DNA of 64,000 bases from Chitinophaga ginsengisegetis (lineage in GTDB: Bacteria > Bacteroidota > Bacteroidia > Chitinophagales > Chitinophagaceae): assembly GCF_900168065.1 (NCBI RefSeq), contig NZ_FUZZ01000001.1:1488001-1552000 (forward strand), in the 5' to 3' direction. Positions 27,925 to 36,745 of this stretch are shown one piece after another. A model generated the notes under the pieces. That model ran no database searches. It worked only from the letters and a program-made list of their open reading frames with translations, and was not told the DNA's origin. How positions within the stretch are numbered: position 1 is the stretch's first letter; the number at the start of each line of letters is the position of its first letter. A program made the position numbers and the translations under genes.

Positions 27925-28428
27925 ATGAGACAAGAACTGCTTCTGGAAATAACCACCACCGGTGATACCCTGCAACAATTGCTAACCTCCTTTGATGAAG
28001 AACAATTGAACAAGGTACCTTTCGAAGGCAGCTGGACGGCCGCACAGGTGGCATCGCATATCTGCAAAGCCGGCGACTGCGGCGTGTTGTATGGCGGGGC
28101 TGTGCCTACCGACCGGCAACCGGATAAAAAAGTGCCTGCCGTAAAATCCCTGTTCCTGAACTTCGATATTAAAATGAAGGCCCCGGAAATGATTCTGCCG
28201 GAAGAAGGGTATCTGCCCAAAGACGCTGTATTACAGGATGCCGCTGCTACCTGGCAGAAATTAACAACTGCCGCCAATACGGTGAACCTTACCGAAGAAT
28301 GTACCAGCTTTGAAGTGCCGGGCTTCGGGCCTTTTACACGATTGGAATGGATACAGTTTATCAACATTCACACGCAAAGACATATACAGCAATTACAACG
28401 TATATACGATACCGTAGTAAAGGCATAA
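27925..28428 (+). CDS. DinB-like metal-binding protein
   Basis: A 167-residue protein from the ATG at 27925 (a GTG at 27910 is also in frame). It has the DinB four-helix pattern: WTAAQVASHICKAG gives the first metal-ligand histidine and HTQRHIQQLQRIY the HxxxH pair near the end. DinB-fold proteins bind a divalent metal and often act as thiol S-transferases; the exact role is unknown. It stands between folD and a convergent beta-barrel gene only 5 bases away. Confidence 0.85.
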   Translation: MRQELLLEITTTGDTLQQLLTSFDEEQLNKVPFEGSWTAAQVASHICKAGDCGVLYGGAVPTDRQPDKKVPAVKSLFLNFDIKMKAPEMILPEEGYLPKDAVLQDAAATWQKLTTAANTVNLTEECTSFEVPGFGPFTRLEWIQFINIHTQRHIQQLQRIYDTVVKA

Positions 28429-28433
28429 AGCGC

Positions 28434-29027
28434 TTACTTAATATTCACGCCGAGGCCGATCTGTACCTGGCGTGTTTTCCACTGGTACCGGTCATCGATG
28501 TCATTTACATTGGTAAGTCCAAGCACATAGCGTGCATATACGTGCAGTATATCGAAGTTCAGTGTAGCGCCGGCGGCCACTCCCACGTCGCTGCGTTTAA
28601 AAGCGTTACGGTTGTAGGTCAGGAGGTTTTCGTTGGCATAAAGCAGGTAACTGTATTGCGGTCCTGCATTGATAGTAATTAACTTATTCACATTGTAACG
28701 CAATAACAACGGCAGGGTAATATAGCTGAGTTTAATGCTTTTATTGGCGTTGTCGTTACCGGTAGAGATATATTTTGCACCGAAATCATCGCCACGTTTG
28801 GGGGCCACCTGTGAGAAGAGGAGTTCGGGTTGCAGCCCCCATCTTTTTGAAAAATCATATTCGGCGTACACGCCTAATCTTCCGCCTAATGTGTAATTTG
28901 ATTTAATGCCTGCCCCGTCCAGTTTAAACATGTTCAGGTCTGCCTTGATGCCGTAATGCAGTCCCTGCGCGCTGGCCGCGGCAGCAAGGCAAACCAGCAA
29001 CAATACTGACAGTGATCGTTTTTTCAT
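28434..29027 (-). CDS. Outer-membrane beta-barrel protein
   Basis: A 197-residue protein when started at the ATG at 29027 (MKKRSLSVLLL), which begins a clear signal peptide ending at ASAQ. The mature part (GLHYGIKADLNMFKLDG ... VQIGLGVNIK) shows alternating hydrophobic strands and the aromatic-rich end of small 8-strand barrels (PF13568 type). Function is unknown; such proteins are structural or porin-like. An upstream in-frame TTG/ATG extension would spoil the signal peptide. Confidence 0.88.
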   Translation of the reverse strand: MKKRSLSVLLLVCLAAAASAQGLHYGIKADLNMFKLDGAGIKSNYTLGGRLGVYAEYDFSKRWGLQPELLFSQVAPKRGDDFGAKYISTGNDNANKSIKLSYITLPLLLRYNVNKLITINAGPQYSYLLYANENLLTYNRNAFKRSDVGVAAGATLNFDILHVYARYVLGLTNVNDIDDRYQWKTRQVQIGLGVNIK

Positions 29028-29153
29028 AGCTGATGATTTTAACCATAAAGAAACGAATTGATCAGATGCGAATTGCTGCGTCCGGGCCACTAATAGATGA
29101 TCCTGCTGTTTTTCACTATCACGCGGGATATTTCCTCGGCAGATCGTTCAGGA

Positions 29154-30263
29154 TCATGACAGTTTAAGGTCTACTTTCTGTCCTGTTTTAACGGCGTGGT
29201 AAATGGCATCAATAATTTTCAGGTCTTTCAGCGCTTCTTCTCCGTCCACAGCAACCACCGGTTGTTTCCCTTCCAGGATGATTCCGGCCATTTCTTCCAT
29301 TTGCACGGTTTGATGGGTAACATGTGGCTGGGTGAGTTCTCCTTTATGGGTGCGTCCGCGGATGGGACCGTAGCCTGTGGAGGGTTGCATCTCTGCAAAT
29401 CCTTTTTCACCGTTGAGATAAAAGCGGTCGAGGTAGTTCATGTTGTAAGTAGAGAGACAGGAGGCCACGGCGCCGCTGGGGAAGCCCAGCTGGAACTGGA
29501 TGGTTTCATCCACGCCTTCCTTGAATTTCACCGGGTCTGTTTTGGTTTCCTGGGCGGTTACCCAGATGGGGTCTTCGCCTGTCATATACCGGGAGCCGTT
29601 AATCGCATAGATTCCAATATCCATTAAGGAACCGCCGCCGGCCAGTTCTTTATTGAGGCGCCACTGTGTGGGGTCGCCAATGCGGAAACCACATAGTCCC
29701 TGGAAGAACATGATTTTTCCAAAGTCGCCGTTTTTGCGCATGCGGATAACTTCCAGTGTTTTGGCTTCAAAATGCATACGGTATCCGACCAGTAATTTTA
29801 CGTTTGCTTTTTTACAGGCGGCAATCATTTCCTGGCCCTGTTTGGCATTCAGTGCCATTGGCTTTTCGCAGATCACGTGTTTACCCGCCGCAGCGATGCG
29901 GATCGCCTCGTCGTGGTGCAGGGCATTGGGCGTGGTAATGTATACCGCATCAATGTCTTTGTTGTCTTTTATGCGATCAAAGTTTTCGTAGTTATAGCAG
30001 TTTTTGTCGGGGATAGAGAACCGGCTCTGCCAGTCTTTTATTTTAGACGGAGTACCACTGATCACACCTACCAATTTTGCTTTTACGCAGGCCTGCATGG
30101 CGTCTGCCACGCGGCTGCCATAGCTGCCTAATCCCATAATGGCTACACGTAATACCGGGCCATCGTAGTGTTGGAGGTCTTTTGCCCAGCCGGCGAGCGG
30201 CATCAGGGGCAGTACCATAGCGGAGGCAGCAATTTTCTGTAAAAAATCACGACGAGTATTCAT
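29154..30263 (-). CDS. Gfo/Idh/MocA family oxidoreductase with twin-arginine leader
   Basis: A 369-residue protein from the ATG at 30263 (MNTRRDFLQKIA); the frame extends 7 residues upstream. The TRRDFLQK motif and hydrophobic stretch form a Tat signal, so it is folded with its NAD(P) cofactor before export. The Rossmann motif is VAIMGLGSYGSRVADAM, and HVICEKPMALN carries the catalytic EKP lysine. Such enzymes oxidise or reduce sugars and polyols, and a periplasmic, Tat-exported form is typical of glycan-degrading Bacteroidota. It is a single gene with no clear partner. Confidence 0.93.
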   Translation of the reverse strand: MNTRRDFLQKIAASAMVLPLMPLAGWAKDLQHYDGPVLRVAIMGLGSYGSRVADAMQACVKAKLVGVISGTPSKIKDWQSRFSIPDKNCYNYENFDRIKDNKDIDAVYITTPNALHHDEAIRIAAAGKHVICEKPMALNAKQGQEMIAACKKANVKLLVGYRMHFEAKTLEVIRMRKNGDFGKIMFFQGLCGFRIGDPTQWRLNKELAGGGSLMDIGIYAINGSRYMTGEDPIWVTAQETKTDPVKFKEGVDETIQFQLGFPSGAVASCLSTYNMNYLDRFYLNGEKGFAEMQPSTGYGPIRGRTHKGELTQPHVTHQTVQMEEMAGIILEGKQPVVAVDGEEALKDLKIIDAIYHAVKTGQKVDLKLS

Positions 30264-30334
30264 GACGGGAGATTTGGGTTTCATTGATTCCTTAATAATA
30301 CAAAATTTATCCAGGAAATTATATCAATAAAAAA

Positions 30335-30360
30335 AGCCGCTCCGGGTTTACGGAGCGGCT
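30335..30360 (-). terminator. Terminator after OmpA-like lipoprotein gene
   Basis: AGCCGCTCCG and CGGAGCGGCT form a perfect 10-base stem with a 6-base loop, 18 bases past the stop codon. On the - strand it is followed by a T-rich tract (TTTTTATT). Confidence 0.85.
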
Positions 30361-30378
30361 GCTATCTTTATAAAAAAA

Positions 30379-30909
30379 TCAGTTCTTTACATCATACAAA
30401 ATTACAAACTCCACTCTCCTGTTCTTTGCCTTTCCTGCCTCTGTATTGTTGGTGGCTATAGGATCACGGTCCGACAGTCCCCAGGTAAACATACGGTCGT
30501 TGTTCACTTCAAAGCTGTTGAGCAGTTGCTTAGCGCCTGTTGCGCGGCGTTCAGATAGCTCACGGTTGTATTCTGCCGTGCCGGTGTTATCCGTATGCCC
30601 GGTGATCAGGATCTTTGTTTTATTGTATTTGTTGAGCACATCTGCAAAATGTTTGAAGGTGGGCTTTACGCTTTCGTTCACCTGGTCGGAAGACGATGAA
30701 AACAGTACGTTGTTGGGGAAGATCACTTTCAGGCTGTCTTTGATGATACTTACTTCCGCATCATTCAACGTATTTTTCAGCTCTTCATACTGCTTGTTCA
30801 TATAAGCATGCTGGCTGCTGCTTTTCCGGGAAGACGCGCAGGAAGCCATTACAACAATGGACACTATTGCCATCAGGCAATAACGTGAGGTCAATAACAT
30901 TCTTTTCAT
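30379..30909 (-). CDS. OmpA family lipoprotein
   Basis: A 176-residue protein from the ATG at 30909 (MKRMLLTSRY). The lipobox MASC places it as a lipoprotein. The C-terminal OmpA domain (about 65-170) carries ILITGHTDNTGTAEYNRELSERRA, the peptidoglycan-binding motif. It probably ties the outer membrane to the cell wall. It stands alone, with its own terminator. Confidence 0.93.
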   Translation of the reverse strand: MKRMLLTSRYCLMAIVSIVVMASCASSRKSSSQHAYMNKQYEELKNTLNDAEVSIIKDSLKVIFPNNVLFSSSSDQVNESVKPTFKHFADVLNKYNKTKILITGHTDNTGTAEYNRELSERRATGAKQLLNSFEVNNDRMFTWGLSDRDPIATNNTEAGKAKNRRVEFVILYDVKN

Positions 30910-31070
30910 ATCCGCTGTATTAAGGTGCAAAGGTATGTAAAATAGCCATTATCAAGCTGTTGCATAAATAATCTCTAATATTTACAAAAACATATATGCG
31001 TTAATGTTATAACACTGTTACGGTAACACCTATACGGGGTATTGCGTAATTCTTTTTATCTTGGAGAGAT

Positions 31071-32399
31071 ATGAATACCATTCCTTTGATACAAAGCATG
31101 CTGGGATTGCTGGCGGGCATTGCGCTCATTGTATTGCTCACTGCGCGCTTCCGGGTGCATGCTTTCTTTGCCTTGCTGCTGGCCAGTGTGCTCACCGGTA
31201 TCATTTTACAGTTGCCCGTAACGGAAATCCTCGGCAGTATTAAAAGCGGTATGGGGAATATTGTAGGCTCATTAGGATTGCTCATCATACTCGGCACTAC
31301 GCTGGGGCTCATCCTGGAACATACCGGCAGCACTACTGTGCTGGCCAACTACGTACTGCGCCGTACCGGTACCGGCCGCTCTGCCCTGGCTATGAATATC
31401 ATCGGCTACCTGGTAGGCATGCCCATTTTCTGCGACTCCGGTTTCATTGTATTAAGCGGACTAAATAAAGCGCTGGCCAAACGTTCCGGTATCTCCATGA
31501 TTGTAATGGCGTCTTCACTGGCCACCGGCCTGTATGCCGTTCATTGCCTGATGCCGCCGCACCCCGGCATTACTGCCGCCACCGGTACTATACATGCAGA
31601 AACAGGCAGGGTAATGCTGTATGGATTGCTCATTGCCATCCCGGCATCGGCAGCAGGCTACCTGTGGTCCATATTCGCCGGGCGACGCATAGCCGTTGAC
31701 GTTAGTGACGCAGCAGACGTTGCGGAAGAGGCACGCCGCGGTCCTTCTGTGCTGATGTCGGTACTTCCTATTGCTGTTCCTGTACTACTCATTGCCATCC
31801 GTTCCCTGAGCGGACTGGAATTAACACATCCGTCTCCTGCACTGCAGGTGATTTCTATATTAGGCATCCCCGAAGTAGCTATCAGCGTGGGTATCCTGCT
31901 GGCGCTATCCCAACTGAAAAATAATATGGGCGCCATCCTGCAGGAAGGGGCTGAAAAAGCAGCAGGCATACTGGTGATTATTGGCGGTGGCGGCGCCTTT
32001 GGGGCTATTCTCGCAAAAGCGGATATCGGTAGCCATATTGCGCAGAACCAGTCTATCGCAACGCTGGGATTATTTCTTCCTTTCCTTATCACCGCGCTGC
32101 TGAAAACAGCACAGGGATCTTCTACTGTAGCAGTGATTGCCGCGGCCGCCATTGTACAACCGCTGCTGCCCGTAATGGGCCTGGATTCCGCCAATGGCCG
32201 TATCCTTTGTGTGCTGGCGATGGGCGCAGGGTCTATGATGATTTCACACACCAATGACGCTTACTTCTGGGTGATCTCTAAATTCTCCGGGCTGGAAATA
32301 AAAGATATGCTGCGGGTGTATAGTACGGGGACTGTGGTAATGGGGCTTGTGTCAGTGGGGTTGGTGTATTTATTGTCGCTGGTGCTGGCGGTGCAGTAA
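31071..32399 (+). CDS. gntP: GntP family gluconate:H+ symporter
   Basis: A 442-residue inner-membrane protein with about twelve membrane segments. The motif GMPIFCDSGFIVLSGLNKALAKRSG and HCLMPPHPGITAATG are GntP signatures, as is the late LKTAQGSSTVAVIAAAAI. It imports gluconate or a related sugar acid. GGAGAG lies just before the ATG as a fair Shine-Dalgarno sequence, unusual here. No sugar-acid kinase or dehydratase is next to it. Confidence 0.92.
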   Translation: MNTIPLIQSMLGLLAGIALIVLLTARFRVHAFFALLLASVLTGIILQLPVTEILGSIKSGMGNIVGSLGLLIILGTTLGLILEHTGSTTVLANYVLRRTGTGRSALAMNIIGYLVGMPIFCDSGFIVLSGLNKALAKRSGISMIVMASSLATGLYAVHCLMPPHPGITAATGTIHAETGRVMLYGLLIAIPASAAGYLWSIFAGRRIAVDVSDAADVAEEARRGPSVLMSVLPIAVPVLLIAIRSLSGLELTHPSPALQVISILGIPEVAISVGILLALSQLKNNMGAILQEGAEKAAGILVIIGGGGAFGAILAKADIGSHIAQNQSIATLGLFLPFLITALLKTAQGSSTVAVIAAAAIVQPLLPVMGLDSANGRILCVLAMGAGSMMISHTNDAYFWVISKFSGLEIKDMLRVYSTGTVVMGLVSVGLVYLLSLVLAVQ

Positions 32400-32411
32400 A
32401 CAAAAAAGCCC

Positions 32412-32594
32412 TTAACGGGATGACTTTTTACTATCCTTTGGCTTATTTGCAGTTTTACTTATTACTACCCGTTTCTTCTTTCCTGTTGCCTTATAATGAG
32501 CAATTACTTCACTGATCAATTTCTTATCATTTTCTGTAACAGGCTTAGGATCCACGACAAAATTTACCCCCTTAGGTTCTTTAATATATCCCAT
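32412..32594 (-). CDS. Small basic protein of unknown function in AT-rich cassette
   Basis: A 60-residue protein, MGYIKEPKGVNFVVDPKPV at the N-terminus and a strongly lysine-rich C-terminus (KKKRVVISKTANKPKDSKKSSR). I do not recognise a named family with certainty. Its ATG begins one base past the stop codon of the larger gene upstream, so the two are translated together. Base composition is visibly AT-richer than the neighbours. The basic tail suggests nucleic-acid or membrane contact; a toxin-antitoxin-like or chaperone relation to the larger protein is only a guess. Confidence 0.7.
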   Translation of the reverse strand: MGYIKEPKGVNFVVDPKPVTENDKKLISEVIAHYKATGKKKRVVISKTANKPKDSKKSSR

Positions 32595-32595
32595 G

Positions 32596-33126
32596 TTATT
32601 TATTGTTAAAGTATTTAATAACCAGCTTTAAAGCTGCGTCTGGAAAGATAATCATTTTATGGTTACCAATATGCACTGCACCCAGTGTTTTTTCGTAATG
32701 CGAAATGAGTTTAGTCTTGGATGTAAAAGATATAAACCCTTCATAGCCACGGTCTATAGATAATTGACAGGCAAAAGCAAATAGATTACCAGGAACCCCT
32801 TCATACAACTTCGTACTTCCTAAATTAAAAGGCGCGCTTTCAATGAGATGGAGATAAAAATGATCGCCATAGTCGCTCAAACTTGCTAACCCTTGTAATA
32901 TGTGACTATTTCCTTCGATAGTAAGTTTATAAACTTCTCTATCCGTCATTTTAAACTCCTTTTTCCAATCAAATTTCCATCCATTCTTCAATGATAGTCC
33001 TTTTAAATCCTCCTTTGCAAGCGGATTAACAACAGTCTCAAAACTGTCTCCGGAAATAGTATTTAAGATACTGTTGGTCAGTTTGTCTACTTCGATCCCT
33101 ATGTGATATTTTGATTGTCGGGGCAT
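32596..33126 (-). CDS. GNAT-like protein of unknown function in AT-rich cassette
   Basis: A 176-residue protein from the ATG at 33126. The C-terminal half (GVPGNLFAFACQLSIDRGYEGFI ... SHYEKTLGAVHIGNHKMIIF) follows the order of a GNAT acetyltransferase fold: CoA-loop helix, beta strand, then the FYEKLGF-like motif. The usual Q/RxxGxG/A loop is altered to EGVPGN, so acetyl-CoA binding is not certain. It is the first gene of a two-gene AT-rich cassette between gntP and the trans-sulfuration gene. Called as hypothetical with GNAT-like features. Confidence 0.7.
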   Translation of the reverse strand: MPRQSKYHIGIEVDKLTNSILNTISGDSFETVVNPLAKEDLKGLSLKNGWKFDWKKEFKMTDREVYKLTIEGNSHILQGLASLSDYGDHFYLHLIESAPFNLGSTKLYEGVPGNLFAFACQLSIDRGYEGFISFTSKTKLISHYEKTLGAVHIGNHKMIIFPDAALKLVIKYFNNK

Positions 33127-33188
33127 CCACAAATTTACGAAAAAGGCTTTAACCTTTGTCTTCTCTTCTTATAACCGTTTTCATAAAA

Positions 33189-34421
33189 CTACCCTTCCCC
33201 TTCCAATGCCTGCTTCAAATCCGCCACAATATCCCCAACACTTTCCAGCCCCACACTAATCCGTATCAATCCATCAGAAATCCCTGCTTTCTCCCTGTCT
33301 TCTTTCTTCATCCCGGAATGCGTCATAGAAGCCGGGTGGGACACCAATGTATCCACGGCGCCCAGTGATACAGCACGTAAGCACATCTGCAACCGGTCAA
33401 TAAAACGTACGGCGGCATCAAACCCATCTTTCAGTTCAAAGCTCATCACTGCACCGGGATGGCGCATTTGTTTGGCCGATAGTGCATAATCCGGATGGGA
33501 AGGGAGGCCGTTATAATTTACCTGCGCTACGGCGGGATGCGCATGCAGGAATTCCGCTACTGTTTGTGCATTGCTGCAATGTTGCTTCATGCGCAGTTCC
33601 AGTGTTTTGATGCCCTGGATCAGTAAAAAGGTATCGAACGGATTGGCGCAGCCACCGAGTAGCTTCGCTGTTTTATTGACTTTCGTTTGCATCAGGGGAA
33701 TATCTTTTCCGATGAGCACACCGCCAATAGCGGTACCATGACCGTTCAGGAATTTGGTAGTGGAATGAAAAACGAAATCGGCTCCATAGCGGAACGGTTG
33801 CTGAAGATAGGGTGTAGCAAAGGTATTATCCACACTTACTTTTACACCGTGTGCAGCGGCTATTTTACAGATGTCCGCAATATCCACACAGCGCATAGAT
33901 GGATTGGCGGGCGATTCGATATGAATCATTTTAATAGAGGGATCCTGTTTCAGCAAGGTAGCTACGGCAACAGTATCATGCAGGTCCGCAATCAGTGCCT
34001 TTACGCCGAATTGCGGCAGGAAATCGAACAGGAATTCATGCGTGCCGCCATAGAGGGAGTAATGCGTTAGTATGGTATCTCCGGCTACTACATTTGAGAG
34101 GAACATGCTGGCCATCGCCGATTGTCCGCTGGCGTGCAGCAGGGCTTTCAACTGCAGGGGCTCTCCATCTGCGGCGGTAATGCCAAAAGCTTCCAGGGCG
34201 GCGATCAGCTCTTCGGCCACTGTTACAGTGGGATTGCCAAAGCGGGAATAAATATAGCCGGGGGCGGTTCCTTTAAAACGGTCCATGCCCTGTTGTGCAT
34301 CGTCGAATGTAAAGGTAGCAGTGGCGAAAACCGGCACCAGGTGGGCGTGTTCGGCCATATTGGATTGGGCTGCATGGATGGCTGCAGAGGCCATTTCAGT
34401 AAAACGCGGGTGATGACTCAT
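33189..34421 (-). CDS. Trans-sulfuration family PLP enzyme (cystathionine gamma-synthase / methionine gamma-lyase type)
   Basis: A 410-residue cytoplasmic enzyme. YSRFGNP (58-64) binds the cofactor phosphate from the partner subunit, D198 in VDNTFATPY contacts the PLP ring nitrogen, and K223 in HSTTKFLNGHG forms the Schiff base. The YGGT stretch at 124-127 lacks the cysteine found in classical methionine gamma-lyases. It may make or break a C-S bond in homocysteine, cystathionine or methionine. There are no sulfur-metabolism genes beside it, so the precise reaction is open. Confidence 0.88.
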   Translation of the reverse strand: MSHHPRFTEMASAAIHAAQSNMAEHAHLVPVFATATFTFDDAQQGMDRFKGTAPGYIYSRFGNPTVTVAEELIAALEAFGITAADGEPLQLKALLHASGQSAMASMFLSNVVAGDTILTHYSLYGGTHEFLFDFLPQFGVKALIADLHDTVAVATLLKQDPSIKMIHIESPANPSMRCVDIADICKIAAAHGVKVSVDNTFATPYLQQPFRYGADFVFHSTTKFLNGHGTAIGGVLIGKDIPLMQTKVNKTAKLLGGCANPFDTFLLIQGIKTLELRMKQHCSNAQTVAEFLHAHPAVAQVNYNGLPSHPDYALSAKQMRHPGAVMSFELKDGFDAAVRFIDRLQMCLRAVSLGAVDTLVSHPASMTHSGMKKEDREKAGISDGLIRISVGLESVGDIVADLKQALEGEG

Positions 34422-34465
34422 GCTGTAAATTTATAGTTTCCGCGGGAAGAAAATATAAATACAGC

Positions 34466-34518
34466 AAAAGATTGGGAAGATGAAAATGACAACAGCATTT
34501 TCATCTTCCCAATCTTTT
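34466..34518 (-). terminator. Very long perfect-stem terminator after SDR gene
   Basis: Positions 34466-34488 and 34496-34518 are exact reverse complements (23 bases each) with a 7-base loop. On the - strand the stem lies 6 bases past the SDR stop codon and its distal arm ends in TTTT. T residues also follow on the + strand, so it can act in both directions. Confidence 0.8.
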
Positions 34519-34524
34519 TTTAGG

Positions 34525-35319
34525 TTAAATAGTGGGAATAGTACCGCCATCAATGATGTATTCCGTGCCGCTTAAATACGCCGCACGCGGGGATACGAGG
34601 AAGCCCACAAATTCGGCTACCTCCTCCGGTTTGGCGGGACGCCCCATAGGAATGCCACCCAGGAACTGCATGAGTTGCTGTAAGGCGTCGTTGAAGCTGC
34701 TGCCGGCGCGGGTGGCCATTTCCTGGATCATTTTATCAGCGGCAGCGGTTTGAATAAAGCCCGGAGATACGGTGAGTACCCTCACTCCTTTTGGCGCCAC
34801 TTCGTTTGACAGCCCCTTGCTGTAGTTGATCAATGCGGCCTTTGCAGCGGCATAGGGCAGTGTGGAATCATAGAGTGGCATAGTGCCTTGTATGGAAGCG
34901 ATATGAATAATCACGCCGGCGCCCTTTGCCAGCATGTGCGGCAGCAGGGCTCTGTCCAACCGCACCGGCGCCAGGAGGTTGGTTTGAAGGGTGGCGTCCC
35001 AGTGATGATCTGTTAGTACTTCAAAGCCGCCACCGGGCGTTTCGGAGCCACCCATGTTATTAACGAGGATGTCTACCCCGCCATAGTTTTCCTTTATTTC
35101 GTTTGCCACCGTAGTAGTGCCCGCCGGGGTGCTCAGATCGGCGCCTATAAAATGAAACGCCGGGTCAGTATCTGCGGGCTTTGTTCTGGCTGTGATAATC
35201 ACTTTTGCGCCGGCATTGGCCAGTCGTGTTGCTATGGCTTTTCCTGCTCCTTTTGTACCGCCTGTTACCAGGGCTGTTTTACCGGATAACTCGTTATCAA
35301 AACTTAATCTTGGTTCCAT
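34525..35319 (-). CDS. Short-chain dehydrogenase/reductase
   Basis: A 264-residue classical SDR. The NAD(P)-binding motif is TGGTKGAG (19-26), the NNMGG segment is at 87-91, N114 and the catalytic triad S142, Y156, K160 are all present (YAAAK). Substrate is unknown. It is divergent from an HxlR regulator 125 bases away, a common pairing in which the regulator senses an electrophile or quinone and controls the reductase. Confidence 0.93.
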   Translation of the reverse strand: MEPRLSFDNELSGKTALVTGGTKGAGKAIATRLANAGAKVIITARTKPADTDPAFHFIGADLSTPAGTTTVANEIKENYGGVDILVNNMGGSETPGGGFEVLTDHHWDATLQTNLLAPVRLDRALLPHMLAKGAGVIIHIASIQGTMPLYDSTLPYAAAKAALINYSKGLSNEVAPKGVRVLTVSPGFIQTAAADKMIQEMATRAGSSFNDALQQLMQFLGGIPMGRPAKPEEVAEFVGFLVSPRAAYLSGTEYIIDGGTIPTI

Positions 35320-35432
35320 CTGTTATTATTATTTTCAGCAAAAATCCGTCAATCAACCTTGCCTGACAATAACGGAAAAACGATTCGCATAGAGTGGAAT
35401 TTATCCCTATAGCCTGTTTAAGAACAATAAAG

Positions 35433-35440
35433 TACTTTTG
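35433..35440 (+). promoter_or_regulatory. Promoter -7 element of HxlR gene, implying a leaderless transcript
   Basis: TACTTTTG matches TAnnTTTG exactly and is only 4 bases before the ATG at 35445. Transcription should start at or within a few bases of the start codon. Confidence 0.5.
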
Positions 35441-35444
35441 AATC

Positions 35445-35798
35445 ATGTATGTAAAAAAACTACCCATTACGCTGAATTGCGGTCTCGACCTCGTAGGGGA
35501 AGTGCTCTACGGTAAATGGAAAGTGCGCCTGCTGTATTTCATCCATGAAGGGCATAAGCGCCCGAGTGAGCTACAGCGGCAGATTCCGGATGCTACGCGC
35601 CGGGTATTGAACATCCAGCTCAATGAAATGGAAAAGCACGGGCTGGTGTCGAAAGTAGTATTTGCACAGGCGCCGCCAAAGGTGGAATATAGTCTTACAG
35701 CGCTGGGTGCATCCCTCATTCCAGTAATAAAAACATTGGGAGAATGGGCAGATGAGCATGAAGAAGAATTGAAAGAAGCGATCCTGCAGGAGGATTAA
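35445..35798 (+). CDS. HxlR family transcriptional regulator
   Basis: A 117-residue winged-helix protein. The motif LVGEVLYGKWKVRLLYFIHEGHKRPSELQRQIPDATRRVLNIQLNEMEKHGLVSK is the HxlR domain, and it ends in an acidic helix. C15 in LNCGLDLVG aligns with the cysteine some HxlR proteins use to sense thiol-reactive compounds. It is divergent from the SDR gene and is followed 29 bases later by a dehydrogenase gene on its own strand, so it may control both. Confidence 0.93.
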   Translation: MYVKKLPITLNCGLDLVGEVLYGKWKVRLLYFIHEGHKRPSELQRQIPDATRRVLNIQLNEMEKHGLVSKVVFAQAPPKVEYSLTALGASLIPVIKTLGEWADEHEEELKEAILQED

Positions 35799-35827
35799 CT
35801 TTTTCCTACCTTCGGAAAAAAAAGGTT

Positions 35828-36676
35828 ATGATAGCATTCTTAGGCATGGGCCTCCTGGGGTCAAATTTCGTGAGGGCATTGATTGGCAAGGGTGAACAGG
35901 TACAGGTGTGGAACCGCACTGCTTCAAAAGCCACAGCGCTGGATGCATACGGCGCCAAAGCATTTCCTGATGTAACCGCTGCTGTGCATGGTGCAAACCG
36001 CATTCATCTTACCTTAAAAGATGATCATACTGTAAATGAAGTATTGGCCGCCGCCGCCGAAGGGCTTCAACCAGGCGCGGTAATCATTGATCATACTACC
36101 ACTTCCGCCGAAGGCGCAGTAGCCAGAACAAAAGAATGGAAGGAACGTGGATTCACCTACCTGCATGCACCGGTATTTATGGGTCCGGCAAATGCGCTGG
36201 ATAGTACCGGTTATATGCTGGTTTCCGGCGATCAGGCGGTGATTGGTGCATGGGAGCCCGCGCTCTCCAAAATGACCGGAAAGGTGATCAATTTCGGGGA
36301 TACCACCGGTAAAGCCGCCGGCATGAAACTCATCGGGAACAGCTTCCTCGTGGGGCTCACCGCCGGACTCGCAGATACCCTGTCGCTGGCCAAAGCGCTG
36401 GCAATTCCGCTGAGCGATGTGAGTACCCTCTTTAACTCCTGGAACCCCGGAGGAGCATTGCCCGCACGTTTACAACGCATGACTTCCGGTAACTACAGCA
36501 GCCCTTCCTGGGAACTGAGCATGGCACGCAAGGATACGCAGCTGTTTATGGACGCGGCAAATAAAAGCGATGTAAAACTGGCAGTATTGCCGGCCATTGC
36601 CGCAGAAATGGACCGGTGGATTGAAAAGGGCCACGGCAACGACGACTGGACCGTGATAGGAAAGGATTCCATCTGA
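35828..36676 (+). CDS. NAD(P)-dependent beta-hydroxyacid dehydrogenase family protein
   Basis: A 282-residue protein of the 3-hydroxyisobutyrate/6-phosphogluconate dehydrogenase-like family. The N-terminal Rossmann motif is FLGMGLLGSNFVRAL, the substrate-loop motif is APVFMGPANALDSTGYMLVSG, and K167 in GKAAGMKLIGNSF is the catalytic lysine. It probably reduces or oxidises a beta-hydroxyacid or related aldehyde. It lies directly after the HxlR gene and ends in a terminator hairpin. Confidence 0.92.
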   Translation: MIAFLGMGLLGSNFVRALIGKGEQVQVWNRTASKATALDAYGAKAFPDVTAAVHGANRIHLTLKDDHTVNEVLAAAAEGLQPGAVIIDHTTTSAEGAVARTKEWKERGFTYLHAPVFMGPANALDSTGYMLVSGDQAVIGAWEPALSKMTGKVINFGDTTGKAAGMKLIGNSFLVGLTAGLADTLSLAKALAIPLSDVSTLFNSWNPGGALPARLQRMTSGNYSSPSWELSMARKDTQLFMDAANKSDVKLAVLPAIAAEMDRWIEKGHGNDDWTVIGKDSI

Positions 36677-36693
36677 ATAAAAAACTAAAAATA

Positions 36694-36731
36694 AAAAAGC
36701 GGGCATTTCACATATGAAATGCCCGCTTTTT
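36694..36731. terminator. Bidirectional terminator between convergent genes
   Basis: Positions 36694-36710 and 36715-36731 pair perfectly over 17 bases (core AGCGGGCATTTCA / TGAAATGCCCGCT), with A and T tracts at the outer ends. It lies between the dehydrogenase stop (36676) and the end of the SLH/PrcB-like gene (36746). Confidence 0.88.
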
Positions 36732-36745
36732 ATTGTGATAGATTA

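Noticed and set aside
31658..32254. 198-codon frame antisense to gntP
   Set aside because: It mirrors the GntP membrane segments and has no independent protein features.
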